The notes: generated from the sequence alone by a model not told the origin. Positions 1 through 6,895 are shown, counted from the first letter of the stretch. The stretch is 11,659 nt of DNA from Chloroflexota bacterium (GCA_013154135.1 JAADDB010000306.1:1-11659), one strand, 5' to 3'. Translations and numbers: made by a program.

Positions 1-36
1 GCCACAAACGAGCCGAGATGGGCGCTCCCGCCCCTC

Positions 37-136
37 TTACTCGTTACTCGTTATGCGTTAGGCTCTTCGCCCATCCCGGCCGACCTCGCCCTTCAGCCAC
101 CCCCCTTAATCGTTACTCATTAATCGTTAATCGTTC
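37..136 (-). repeat. Composite heptamer-array element, copy 1
   Basis: Read on the minus strand, this has two arrays of a 7-base unit flanking a GC-rich core. The first array (136 down to 102) has units GAACGAT, TAACGAT, TAATGAG, TAACGAT, TAAGGGG in strict 7-base phase. The core (about 101-62) carries GGCTGAAGGG and GGCCGGGATGGG. The second array (61-37) has units TAACGCA, TAACGAG, TAACGAG, TAA. The 25 bases at 37-61 are identical to 7285-7309, and 26 bases of the core (70-95) are identical to 7316-7341, so this is a true dispersed repeat. The first array overlaps the 3' end of the AlaX gene and supplies its stop codon. No transposase or target-site duplication was seen. Function unknown. Confidence 0.85.
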
Positions 137-1336
137 CTCCCTCCCTACCCTCCGCTCCGCTTGCTCCAGCACAGATTCCAGATCCTCCCCTCGGGGCAGG
201 CCGCCTTCGGCCCATTCGGGACGGCCACCGCCACGCCCGCCCACCGGGACAAGAACGTCCCGGATGAGTTGCCCCATGTGCAGGTCCACATCCGGGGCCG
301 CGGCCAAGAGAATCCGCCCCTTCCCTTCCTCCTCCCAACCCAGGAGAACAAGCGTGCCCGCGTGCTGACGCAGAAGCCCCGCGAGTTTACGCATCTCCTC
401 CCCCGTGAGATCGGAGGAGACATGCCGCACCACCTGCCACGCGCCCAAGGGCCTCGCCTGGGCCAACAGGGATTGGGCCAACAAGGCTACTTGACCCTCC
501 CGCCAGGCCCGGCGCTCCGCCTGGAGCTGTTTCACCTCCTGGAGCAACCGCTCCACCCGGGGGAGCATTTCCTCCTCCCCGCAAGTCAAAAGTTCGCCCA
601 AGCGCGCCAACAACTCCCGCCGACGGGCATAATCCGCCCGCGCGCGACGCCCGGCCAGGAAGGTCACCCGATATCCCCCCTTGTACCGCTCAGTCCGCAC
701 CAGGGCCAACATCCCGATCTCCCCCGTCCGGCTCACATGCGTCCCCCCACAGGGCACGCGGTCAAAATCCTCCACCTCCACCAGGCGAATCGGGCCTTCG
801 ACGCGCGGGGGCTTGCGCAGGGATAACTGGGCCAACGTCTCCGCGTCCACAAAACGGGGTCGGACCGGCCGGTTCTCCTCGATGACCTGATTGGCTAAGG
901 CTTCGGCCCGCCCGAACGCGTCCGAAGGCAAATCGCCCCGGTCCAAGTCGATGGTGGTATACCGCTCCCCCAGGTGGAACCCCACCGTCTGCGCGTCGAA
1001 AAGCCGGAGAAAGGCCTGGGAGAGGATATGTTGGGCTGTGTGCTGCTGCATGTGGTCAAAACGCCGATCCCAATCCAACCGTCCTACCACCTCCGCCCCC
1101 ACGGGCAAAGGGGATTCGAGGACGTGGACCACCGCGCGGTCCTCCGGTCGGGTCTGCACGTCCACCACCGGGATGTGGTTCAACCACCCCCGGTCCGCGG
1201 GCTGTCCGCCGCCCTCGGGGTAAAACGCGGTCTGGTCCAGGACCACCGCGGGGGCCTCCCCCCAGGTAAGGGCTTCCACCACCCGGGCTTGGAACTCGCG
1301 AAGGTACGGGTCTTCGTAGTAAAGGCGACGGGTCAT
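113..1336 (-). CDS. alaX: AlaX-type alanyl-tRNA editing protein (long form with DHHA1 domain)
   Basis: A 407-residue trans-editing protein expected to hydrolyse mischarged tRNA-Ala (Ser- or Gly-tRNA-Ala) in the cytosol. The N-terminal half matches the AlaRS editing region: DQTAFYPEGGGQPADRG at about 34-50, then the zinc/catalytic motif HTAQH (His99, His103), and later CGGTH (Cys196, His200). A Leu/Arg/Glu-rich coiled-coil segment follows at about 230-285. The tail, with LHMGQLIRDVL and GGRGGGRPEWAEGG, matches the DHHA1 domain of AlaRS. No aminoacylation domain is present, so it is an AlaX-L-type protein and not alaS. The start ATG (1334-1336) overlaps the glgA stop as ATGA, with GAGG 6 bases upstream; a longer frame reading back into glgA is not the real start. 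The last residues (ERLTINE) and the stop are encoded by a heptamer repeat array, so the C-terminus may have been altered by repeat insertion. The family call is firm; the exact amino acid edited is not visible. Confidence 0.93.
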   Translation of the reverse strand: MTRRLYYEDPYLREFQARVVEALTWGEAPAVVLDQTAFYPEGGGQPADRGWLNHIPVVDVQTRPEDRAVVHVLESPLPVGAEVVGRLDWDRRFDHMQQHTAQHILSQAFLRLFDAQTVGFHLGERYTTIDLDRGDLPSDAFGRAEALANQVIEENRPVRPRFVDAETLAQLSLRKPPRVEGPIRLVEVEDFDRVPCGGTHVSRTGEIGMLALVRTERYKGGYRVTFLAGRRARADYARRRELLARLGELLTCGEEEMLPRVERLLQEVKQLQAERRAWREGQVALLAQSLLAQARPLGAWQVVRHVSSDLTGEEMRKLAGLLRQHAGTLVLLGWEEEGKGRILLAAAPDVDLHMGQLIRDVLVPVGGRGGGRPEWAEGGLPRGEDLESVLEQAERRVGREERLTINE

Positions 1337-2853
1337 GGCGCGCCTCGGAAGTGGAGTTTCTCCAGCAAGCGCTGGGGCACATGCCCGGGCATGCTCAACG
1401 CCCGGTAGTAGACCTCCACGTACTGCCGGGCCGAGCGGTTCCAGGAGAAATCCGTGGTCATGCCCCGCACCTGAAGTTGCCGCCAGGTGTCCCGGTGTTT
1501 CCAATTCTCCACTCCCCGGACCATCGCGGTGTACAGGGCCGTACGGTCGTAAGGGCGGAAGGAGAACCCGTTGCCCTCCCCGGTGCGGGGGTCGAAATCG
1601 TGGACTGTGTCGGCCAGCCCGCCCACTTCCCGCACCACCGGGATGGCCCCGTAACGCATGGCGATCATCTGGTTCAGGCCACAGGGTTCGAAGCGACTAG
1701 GCATGAGGAGCATATCCACGCCGCCGTAGATGTGATGGGCCATGGGGTTGTTGAAGGTGAGGTACGCGTGCACATGCCGGGGGAACTTGGCGGCCGCGGA
1801 CTTGATCAGCTCTTGCCACTTCTCCTCTCCGGTGCCGAGGATGACCAACTGGGCGCCCAGATGCCGGACCACATCCTCGGCCGCGGCGACCAAAAGGTCA
1901 ATGCCCTTCTGCTCGGTCAGGCGACCGATGAACCCAAAGAGGGGGATGTCCTCCCCCACATCCAATCCCGACTCTTCCTGCAAGTGCAACTTGTTCTTCA
2001 CCCGTTTTTCCAGGTGCTCCACATCATAGCGTTGGGGCAAGTACTCATCGGTCGCGGGGTTCCACACCTCGGTGTCAATGCCGTTGAGGATGCCGATAAC
2101 GGTGTCGGCCCGTTCCCGGAGGAGAGGGTCCAACCCCGCACCGAACTCGGGCGTCATGATCTCCTGGGCATAGCGGGGGCTCACGGTGGTGATGATGTCC
2201 GCGAAGATGATGCCCCGGGCCATGAAGTGGATGACGTGGTCCCAATGGGAGAGTTCGGGGTGCACAATGAACCCGTATTGGGCTAAGCCCGCCACTTCCA
2301 GGATCCGGTGACCAAACACTCCCTGGTAGGCCAGGTTGTGGATGGTGAACACGGTACGCGTGTTCTGCCAGAAGGGGTCGTCTTTGAAAATGGTCTTGAG
2401 CCAATTGGGAACGAGGGCGGTATGCCAATCGTTGCAATGGACAATGTGAGGTGCCCAATCCAGGGCCCGCGCCAGCTCCAGGGCCGCGCGGGAGAAGAAG
2501 ATGAAGCGTTCCGCGTCGTCGGGGTACGCGTAGATGCCATCCCGGTGGAAATAGCGCGCGTTGTCGACCATGTAGACGGGCACATCGCCCAAATAGGTCA
2601 GGTACACCTCCCCCTCTTCCACCGTATCCCCCATGGGAACGTGGACTCGGGTGACGGGTTGCAGGTTCCAGCGGTCCTTATCAATGAACCCGTAGCGGGG
2701 CATCACTATGCGGATATCGTGCCCCAGCTTGCGGATAGCTTTGGGCAAGGAACCGGCCACATCCGCGAGACCGCCGGTTTTGGCAAAGGGGAACACTTCG
2801 GCGGAGAGGAAGAGGACGCGCAGAGGGGCTTTGGTTTGATTCCGGTCGGACAT
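1333..2853 (-). CDS. glgA: Glycogen synthase (ADP-glucose type, GT5)
   Basis: A 506-residue cytosolic enzyme that transfers glucose from ADP-glucose to the non-reducing end of an alpha-1,4-glucan. The N-terminal catalytic domain has the GT5 signature AEVFPFAKTGGLADVAGSLP, with KTGGL (25-29) binding the nucleotide sugar. HCNDWHT lies at 139-145 and IHNLAYQG at about 171-178. The C-terminal Rossmann domain shows NGIDTEVWNP, FIGRLTEQKG and the E(x7)E-type region around SRFEPCGLNQMIAMRYGAIP, followed by VGGLADTV. The length is normal for bacterial GlgA. The chosen ATG (2851-2853) has AAGGAG (2860-2865) six bases upstream; the open frame extends 13 codons further with no comparable site. It is the first gene of an operon with the AlaX gene, by a 4-base ATGA overlap that suggests translational coupling. 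No other glg gene lies nearby. Confidence 0.97.
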   Translation of the reverse strand: MSDRNQTKAPLRVLFLSAEVFPFAKTGGLADVAGSLPKAIRKLGHDIRIVMPRYGFIDKDRWNLQPVTRVHVPMGDTVEEGEVYLTYLGDVPVYMVDNARYFHRDGIYAYPDDAERFIFFSRAALELARALDWAPHIVHCNDWHTALVPNWLKTIFKDDPFWQNTRTVFTIHNLAYQGVFGHRILEVAGLAQYGFIVHPELSHWDHVIHFMARGIIFADIITTVSPRYAQEIMTPEFGAGLDPLLRERADTVIGILNGIDTEVWNPATDEYLPQRYDVEHLEKRVKNKLHLQEESGLDVGEDIPLFGFIGRLTEQKGIDLLVAAAEDVVRHLGAQLVILGTGEEKWQELIKSAAAKFPRHVHAYLTFNNPMAHHIYGGVDMLLMPSRFEPCGLNQMIAMRYGAIPVVREVGGLADTVHDFDPRTGEGNGFSFRPYDRTALYTAMVRGVENWKHRDTWRQLQVRGMTTDFSWNRSARQYVEVYYRALSMPGHVPQRLLEKLHFRGAP

Positions 2854-2890
2854 AGCTATCTCCTTCCTTGCCGTTGCCAGGATGGATTTC

Positions 2891-2899
2891 ATTGTACCA
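2891..2899 (-). promoter_or_regulatory. Extended -10 promoter of the glgA-alaX operon
   Basis: On the minus strand the sequence TGGTACAAT gives a TACAAT -10 box (5 of 6 to consensus) with the TGn extension. Transcription would begin near 2884 and give a leader of about 30 bases ending in a strong Shine-Dalgarno. No good -35 box is seen at 17 bases, which fits an extended -10 promoter. Heptamer element copy 2 begins about 20 bases upstream. Sequence match only. Confidence 0.5.
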
Positions 2900-2921
2900 C
2901 ATTCCGACGGAGGGGGGGAAG

Positions 2922-3042
2922 TAACGATTAACGATTGACGATTAAGGAGTAAGGGGGAGGCTGAGGGATGAGGATGGGCGTTTCTTGCGGCAATTGGCCG
3001 GGATAGGAAGGGGGGAGTAACGATTGACGATTAAGGAGTAAG
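2922..3042 (+). repeat. Composite heptamer-array element, copy 2
   Basis: The first array is TAACGAT, TAACGAT, TGACGAT, TAAGGAG, TAAG (2922-2953). The second is TAACGAT, TGACGAT, TAAGGAG, TAAG (3018-3042). The core between them has GGCTGAGGG and GGCCGGGATAGG, aligning with the cores of copies 1 and 3 but more diverged and longer. Here the element stands between the glgA promoter and the next gene, not at a gene's 3' end. The two arrays of this copy are nearly identical to each other. Confidence 0.8.
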
Positions 3043-3162
3043 GGGGCACGGTCCATGGTCCTGAATTTCCGTTCTCCCCCGCCTCTAGGTAGAATTGAGA
3101 CAAGATGGCGGTTGCATAAGATGGGCCGGGAGAACCCTTTTGATGGCCGGCACGGGACGAGG

Positions 3163-3181
3163 ACGTCGGCGTCCCGCCGAG
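3163..3181. repeat. Hairpin repeat TCGGCG-TCC-CGCCGA, first copy
   Basis: A 6-bp perfect stem (3166-3171 with 3175-3180) around a 3-base loop, inside ACGTCGGCGTCCCGCCGAG. A near-identical copy lies about 107 bases downstream, differing in the loop, so this looks like a small dispersed REP-like palindrome and not a gene-specific site. Confidence 0.65.
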
Positions 3182-3269
3182 ATACCGATATTCGGTGGAG
3201 ACAAGCTCGTGCAGCGTAGGGTTGGGTGAATTTCCTCCCCAGGGAGAACTGTTTTGGGTGGGGGCGAGT

Positions 3270-3288
3270 ACGTCGGCGTTCCGCCGAG
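3270..3288. repeat. Hairpin repeat TCGGCG-TTC-CGCCGA, second copy
   Basis: Same stem as the copy at 3163-3181 (3273-3278 pairs with 3282-3287) with loop TTC in place of TCC. Flanking bases (ACG before, G after) are also shared, which shows a duplicated or dispersed unit. Confidence 0.65.
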
Positions 3289-3484
3289 GTGCGGACCCGT
3301 CCGCCGCCGGGGTACTACCGAGCTTTGTCCGTTCATCAGGCACGGGGGGCAGTCCCGTACGATGGGGCATGACCACACACCGCCGTACACGAGAACTGTA
3401 AGGGCGCAGGGCCGTACGCCCCACAAGGCCCTCCCTACCGGCCTGACACGGGGCATGAGACCGCCCAGATATCAAGGGGTGTTC

Positions 3485-3504
3485 GCCAACCTCTCCGGGT
3501 TGGC
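3485..3504 (+). promoter_or_regulatory. Leader hairpin upstream of the aldolase gene
   Basis: GCCAACC pairs perfectly with GGTTGGC (7 bp) around the loop TCTCCG. It ends 27 bases before the ATG and 16 bases before the ribosome binding site AGGAG. It could be a cis-acting leader structure, an mRNA-stabilising hairpin, or the edge of the repeat cluster. No T-run follows, so it is not a classical terminator, and it matches no riboswitch I recognise. Confidence 0.4.
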
Positions 3505-3531
3505 CCAAAGTCCAGTATTCAGGAGAACTCC

Positions 3532-4440
3532 ATGAGCGAATTGGCCGGGGTGTTCGCCCCCATTGTGACCCCCTTTCGCACCGATGGGGTGACGATCGAC
3601 TTCGCGTGGATCCCGTACCACCTCCAGTACTTGCAATCCCAAGGGCTGGACGGGGTCGTGCCCATGGGCACAACGGGGGAAGGTCCCTCCCTCTCCGTGA
3701 ACGAAAGAAAGGCCATACTGGACACGGTTATCGCACGGCGGGGGAATCTCAAAGTCATTCCCGGCGTGGGAACCCCCTCCCTCACCGAGACCGAGGACTT
3801 GATCCGGCACGCGTTCGCCTCGGGCGCGGACAGTGTCCTCGTGTTACCGCCCTATTACTGGCGCAATGTGGGGGATAAAGGGCTGCTCACCTATTTCCGC
3901 ACCCTGTGCGACCGGGCCCTGCAGCCGGGGCAGAAGATCATGCTCTACCACATCCCGCAGATCAGCGGGGTGCCCATCACCCTGGACCTGTTGGACGGGC
4001 TCCTGGAAACCCACGCGGACTGCATCCTGGGCCTGAAAGATTCCAGCGGCCACGTGAACAGCTTCCTCACCTTTATGCGTCGCTATCCCACCCTGCGCGT
4101 CTTCGTGGGAAGCGACCGACTGGTCGGCATCGCGTATGAGCTGGGTGTCGCGGGCACCATCACGGCCGCGGCCAACCTGGTCCCCAAAGCCATCCAGGAG
4201 ATCCGAATCGCGGCCCAAACAGGCCGTGACTACACCCGACGCCAGGAGGAGCTCGCCCAATTGCGGGATCTCCTCCAAGAATTCGCCCCCCTCCAGGCGT
4301 CCATCAAAGTCCTCCTGGCCCGCATCACCCGCATGCCCCTGACCTTTGTGAGGCCTCCGTTAACCAACCTCCCGCCGGAGCAGCGTTTCCACCTGCTCCG
4401 CAGAGCAGAACTCTTACCTATTTTGGAAAGCGTATGGTAA
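3532..4440 (+). CDS. DapA/NAL-superfamily class I aldolase (pyruvate-dependent lyase family)
   Basis: A 302-residue (beta/alpha)8 enzyme of the dihydrodipicolinate synthase / N-acetylneuraminate lyase family, cytosolic. The substrate-carboxylate motif GTTGEG lies at 46-51, PPYYW at 106-110 and the catalytic tyrosine in LYHIP (Tyr139). The Schiff-base lysine is in GLKDSSG (Lys169), followed by VGSDR. The length is typical. The position equal to Arg138 of E. coli DapA, which grips aspartate semialdehyde in true dihydrodipicolinate synthases, is Ile144 here (YHIPQISG). The protein is therefore more likely an aldolase acting on a sugar acid or another 2-oxo acid than the lysine-pathway enzyme, so no dapA symbol is given. 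The ATG has AGGAG six bases upstream. The 3' end overlaps the next gene by 7 bases, so the two are translated together. Family call firm, substrate unknown. Confidence 0.9.
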   Translation: MSELAGVFAPIVTPFRTDGVTIDFAWIPYHLQYLQSQGLDGVVPMGTTGEGPSLSVNERKAILDTVIARRGNLKVIPGVGTPSLTETEDLIRHAFASGADSVLVLPPYYWRNVGDKGLLTYFRTLCDRALQPGQKIMLYHIPQISGVPITLDLLDGLLETHADCILGLKDSSGHVNSFLTFMRRYPTLRVFVGSDRLVGIAYELGVAGTITAAANLVPKAIQEIRIAAQTGRDYTRRQEELAQLRDLLQEFAPLQASIKVLLARITRMPLTFVRPPLTNLPPEQRFHLLRRAELLPILESVW

Positions 4441-6440
4441 CTCGCACATCTTCCCAACGGACCCATCACCTGCGGCAAGCGCTCTTCACCCTGCTGGCCC
4501 TCCTGGCCGCGGGGGGAGCCACGTATTTCTTCGCGACGGCCGGGCCTGTCGACCCGCTACGGGATACGTTCTTCAGCCTGGCCATCGCGCTGGACTTGTT
4601 GAGCATCTTCCTCATCTGGCAGGCCTTGAGCTGGGGGACACCCTGGTGGCTCCAGGCCGAGGAGGAATGGCGCTCTCGCACTCTGCACCTGCAAAGCAAG
4701 GGCGTCCACCTGATACTCCGAGTGTACCGGGCACGCCCGTCCCGAATCCACGTCCTCTGGGGGAAGAGCAAAGCGCGCTTTGGCCTCCTCCTGGCCGCGG
4801 TGCTCCTCTACGGGGGGAGTTTGCTCCTCTTCGCGCTGCAGGGCGAGGATGTGCTCGTGCGCGCGGGCTGGCTGTTGTCCGTCCTCCTTCTTCTCCTGAC
4901 CTATGCCCAACGCCCGCGCCTCCCCCACCTGTCCTGGTACAGCGTAGGTGCGTTTCTCCTCCTCCTGGTCGGGCTATACCTCCGGGTCCACCGCCTGACA
5001 GAACTCCCCCTCCTCCACCACGGAGACATGGCTTCTGTGGGACTCCAGGCCCGGGAACTGCTCCACGGTCAGGGAAAGGGGTGGTTCAACCTGGGGTGGG
5101 CCACCATTCCCGCGTGGGGCTACGCACACGAAGTCCTTTCCATGAGCATCTGGGGGGACTCGCTCCAAGGCCTGCGCATGAGCGCGGTCCTGGCCGGATT
5201 GTTCAGCTTGTGGGGGGTGTACCTCCTCGGGCAGGAGGGATGGCACCCACGTGTGGGGCTCCTGGCCCTGGCCGCGCTCACGTTCGACGTGGTCCACATC
5301 CACTTCAGTCGCATCCCCTCCTACATAGACCCGGTTCCTTGGGGCGTGTGGAGCCTTTACTTCGCGGTGCGAGGGTATCACCGGCGTTCCCCCTTCAGCT
5401 GGGCCCTGGCCGGGATCACATCGGCCGTGGCCATGAACATGTACTTTGCCGGCCGACTCTTCCCCCTGATTCTGGCGACCCTCGTCGTCTACCTCCTCAT
5501 CTTCCACCACCGGCGAGCCCTGGAGAACCGAGAGGGCCTGGTCGCCCTGATATTGGGGTTCCTGATAGGCATGGGGCCCATGTTGGTCGTCGCGGTTCAG
5601 CAGGCGAGCGCGTACACTTCTCGCGCCTGGTTTGTCACCATCGCGGATCCGGGGGTGTACCAGCATCTGCTGAACAAGTACCAGGTGAGCACCTTGCGAG
5701 AGGTGCTGATGGAGCAAATCCAACGCACGTTTTTGACGTTCCAGTACTACGGGGACACGTCAACCCAGTTCGGGTGGGATGGGCCCATGTTGGCCCCGTG
5801 GGTGGCCCCCTTCTTCCTGGTGGGAATTGGGGTAGCGACGGGGAAATTGCGACATGTGGGGAATTTCCTCCTCAGTGTTTGGCTGCTCTTTGGCCTGGTC
5901 CTGGGCTCGGTGTTGACGGTGGATGCGCCCTTCTGGCCCCGACTGGTGGTCATCACACCGGCCAACGCGTTGGCTCTGGCCCTGGGGTTTGCCTGGATAG
6001 GGGAGGTGTGGGGTGGGATGAAGCGTCGCACCCTGGCCACCGGCTGGATGTGGGTGTTCCTGGTGTGGCTCTTCCTGAGCGGATGGCATCAATGGCAAAT
6101 GTACCAGGCCCGGTACACGGCTCATGCCGGGTTGAATGACTTCGCGGCGCGGGTGATCCTCACTTTTGGGGAGCGCCCGGCCTGCTATGTGGTGGGCGAA
6201 CATCACCTTCAGGAGCGGGAATTCCGATTCCTCCTGGCCGGGCGGCAAGATCTGGAGATCCATCCCGACCGGCTGGAAGAGGATGCGGCCACGTGTGCTC
6301 AGCATCACGGGATTGTGGTTGCGTTGCCTTCTGACCGGTACGTGGTTGATCGCGTTCTGGAGCTGTATCCTGGGGGGCAACTGGAGGAAATCCGCGCGCC
6401 GGGGGGCTCTCCATCCCTCATCCTGTACCGTCTTCCCTGA
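4434..6440 (+). CDS. GT39-like (PMT/ArnT-type) integral membrane glycosyltransferase
   Basis: A 668-residue polytopic membrane protein. Hydrophobic segments include about 16-36, 46-65, 115-136, 145-158 and 167-183, with many more to about 560. After the fifth comes the extracytoplasmic loop LPLLHHGDMASVGLQARELL, whose Asp198 sits where GT39/ArnT enzymes have the catalytic acid of their first loop. VHIHFSRIPSYID and NMYFAGRLFPL also fit the family. The last about 100 residues (from YQARYTAHAGLNDF) form a soluble, probably extracytoplasmic domain. Such enzymes move a sugar from a polyprenyl-phosphate donor to lipid, glycan or protein at the outer face of the membrane. The N-terminal about 165 residues, with four extra helices before the loop, are longer than in a minimal GT39. 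The start ATG lies inside the 3' end of the aldolase gene, implying coupling. The donor and acceptor cannot be read from the sequence. Confidence 0.82.
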   Translation: MVTRTSSQRTHHLRQALFTLLALLAAGGATYFFATAGPVDPLRDTFFSLAIALDLLSIFLIWQALSWGTPWWLQAEEEWRSRTLHLQSKGVHLILRVYRARPSRIHVLWGKSKARFGLLLAAVLLYGGSLLLFALQGEDVLVRAGWLLSVLLLLLTYAQRPRLPHLSWYSVGAFLLLLVGLYLRVHRLTELPLLHHGDMASVGLQARELLHGQGKGWFNLGWATIPAWGYAHEVLSMSIWGDSLQGLRMSAVLAGLFSLWGVYLLGQEGWHPRVGLLALAALTFDVVHIHFSRIPSYIDPVPWGVWSLYFAVRGYHRRSPFSWALAGITSAVAMNMYFAGRLFPLILATLVVYLLIFHHRRALENREGLVALILGFLIGMGPMLVVAVQQASAYTSRAWFVTIADPGVYQHLLNKYQVSTLREVLMEQIQRTFLTFQYYGDTSTQFGWDGPMLAPWVAPFFLVGIGVATGKLRHVGNFLLSVWLLFGLVLGSVLTVDAPFWPRLVVITPANALALALGFAWIGEVWGGMKRRTLATGWMWVFLVWLFLSGWHQWQMYQARYTAHAGLNDFAARVILTFGERPACYVVGEHHLQEREFRFLLAGRQDLEIHPDRLEEDAATCAQHHGIVVALPSDRYVVDRVLELYPGGQLEEIRAPGGSPSLILYRLP

Positions 6441-6482
6441 ACGCCCGGGGCCATGTTCACCGGATCTGCGCCTCTGCAGACG

Positions 6483-6833
6483 CTACTCCTCCCACAGGCG
6501 ACGCCACAGAATGTCCTCGAACGCGCGCAGCACCTGCACCAACTCCTCTTCCTTGCGGATGGACGTCAGGATGTTGATGACTTCGTGGACTTCCCGGAGG
6601 ACGCGGTATGTGCGTCCGTCCAGGAGCACGCGACGTCCTTTGGGCATTCCTACCGGGCGGGTGGCTTCCAGGCGCACGCGGCCGGCCCGGTCCGCGTACA
6701 CATTCCACACCCCGTGAGGCCCTTCCCGTCGGGCCACCACATCCTCGGTGACCACCACATCCCACCCTTCTTCTCGAAGGATCTGGGCCAACGTGTCCAA
6801 ATTCAGAGGTTGCAACGGTACACGTGATGACAT
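6483..6833 (-). CDS. Small hypothetical protein (116 aa)
   Basis: Not recognised. The protein has no signal peptide, membrane segment or cysteine. The first half contains alternating hydrophobic stretches (LAQILREEGWDVVVTEDVVARR, VWNVYADRAGRVRLEA), suggesting an alpha/beta fold. The second half has a basic turn (GMPKGRRVLLDGRTYRVLR) and a long amphipathic helix ending in ILTSIRKEEELVQVLRAFEDILW. The chosen ATG (6831-6833) has GGGAG five bases upstream; a GTG two codons earlier would have no room for it. The gene is convergent with the glycosyltransferase gene, 42 bases between stops. A perfect inverted repeat lies 43-62 bases upstream. It is likely real: the codon pattern is coherent, the ribosome binding site is good and the helix well formed. 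No function is claimed. Confidence 0.7.
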   Translation of the reverse strand: MSSRVPLQPLNLDTLAQILREEGWDVVVTEDVVARREGPHGVWNVYADRAGRVRLEATRPVGMPKGRRVLLDGRTYRVLREVHEVINILTSIRKEEELVQVLRAFEDILWRRLWEE

Positions 6834-6875
6834 GATCACTCCCTACACATGAGCTGCTTACCAAAACAATTCGCC

Positions 6876-6895
6876 TGACCGACAAAACTCGGTCA
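6876..6895. promoter_or_regulatory. Operator-like inverted repeat upstream of the small hypothetical gene
   Basis: TGACCGA, six bases (CAAAAC), TCGGTCA: a perfect 7-bp dyad with an AT-rich centre. It lies 43-62 bases upstream of the ATG at 6833, where promoter elements would sit. The dyad size and spacing fit a dimeric regulator's operator. An RNA hairpin in the leader is the alternative. No clear -35/-10 pair was found around it. Confidence 0.4.

Larger units (their letters stand above)
2854..3531. other. Non-coding, repeat-rich gap between glgA and the aldolase gene
   Basis: No convincing gene is found in these 678 bases. Open frames here translate to low-complexity Arg/Pro/Gly-rich peptides with internal repeats and no start site. 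The gap holds the glgA promoter, heptamer element copy 2, and from about 3163 to 3422 a cluster of short perfect hairpins. These include ACCGA/TCGGT at 3184-3196, GCGGAC/GTCCGC at 3291-3304, ACGGG/CCCGT at 3342-3358 and a loose GGGCG/CGCCC at 3402-3421. A last hairpin lies just upstream of the aldolase gene. Nothing recognisable lies in 3050-3160. Confidence 0.7.

Noticed and set aside
2922..3042. CRISPR array
   Set aside because: Units are 7 bases with no unique spacers of regular length, and no cas gene is present.
3402..3421. Possible tRNA or structured RNA
   Set aside because: Only a loose GGGCG/CGCCC stem was found. No cloverleaf arms, T-loop or CCA end could be placed anywhere in the gaps.
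2942..3673. A 243-codon minus-strand open frame across the gap before the aldolase gene
   Set aside because: It runs through the heptamer arrays and hairpins and into the start of the aldolase gene, and its product is low-complexity with repeats mirrored from the DNA palindromes.
3532..4440. Naming the aldolase dapA
   Set aside because: The arginine diagnostic of dihydrodipicolinate synthase is replaced by isoleucine, and no lysine-pathway neighbour is present.
4646..6139. A 497-codon plus-strand open frame inside the glycosyltransferase gene
   Set aside because: It translates to Pro/Gly/Arg-rich sequence with no domain, typical of an off-frame reading in GC-rich DNA. The overlapping frame gives a clear membrane protein.
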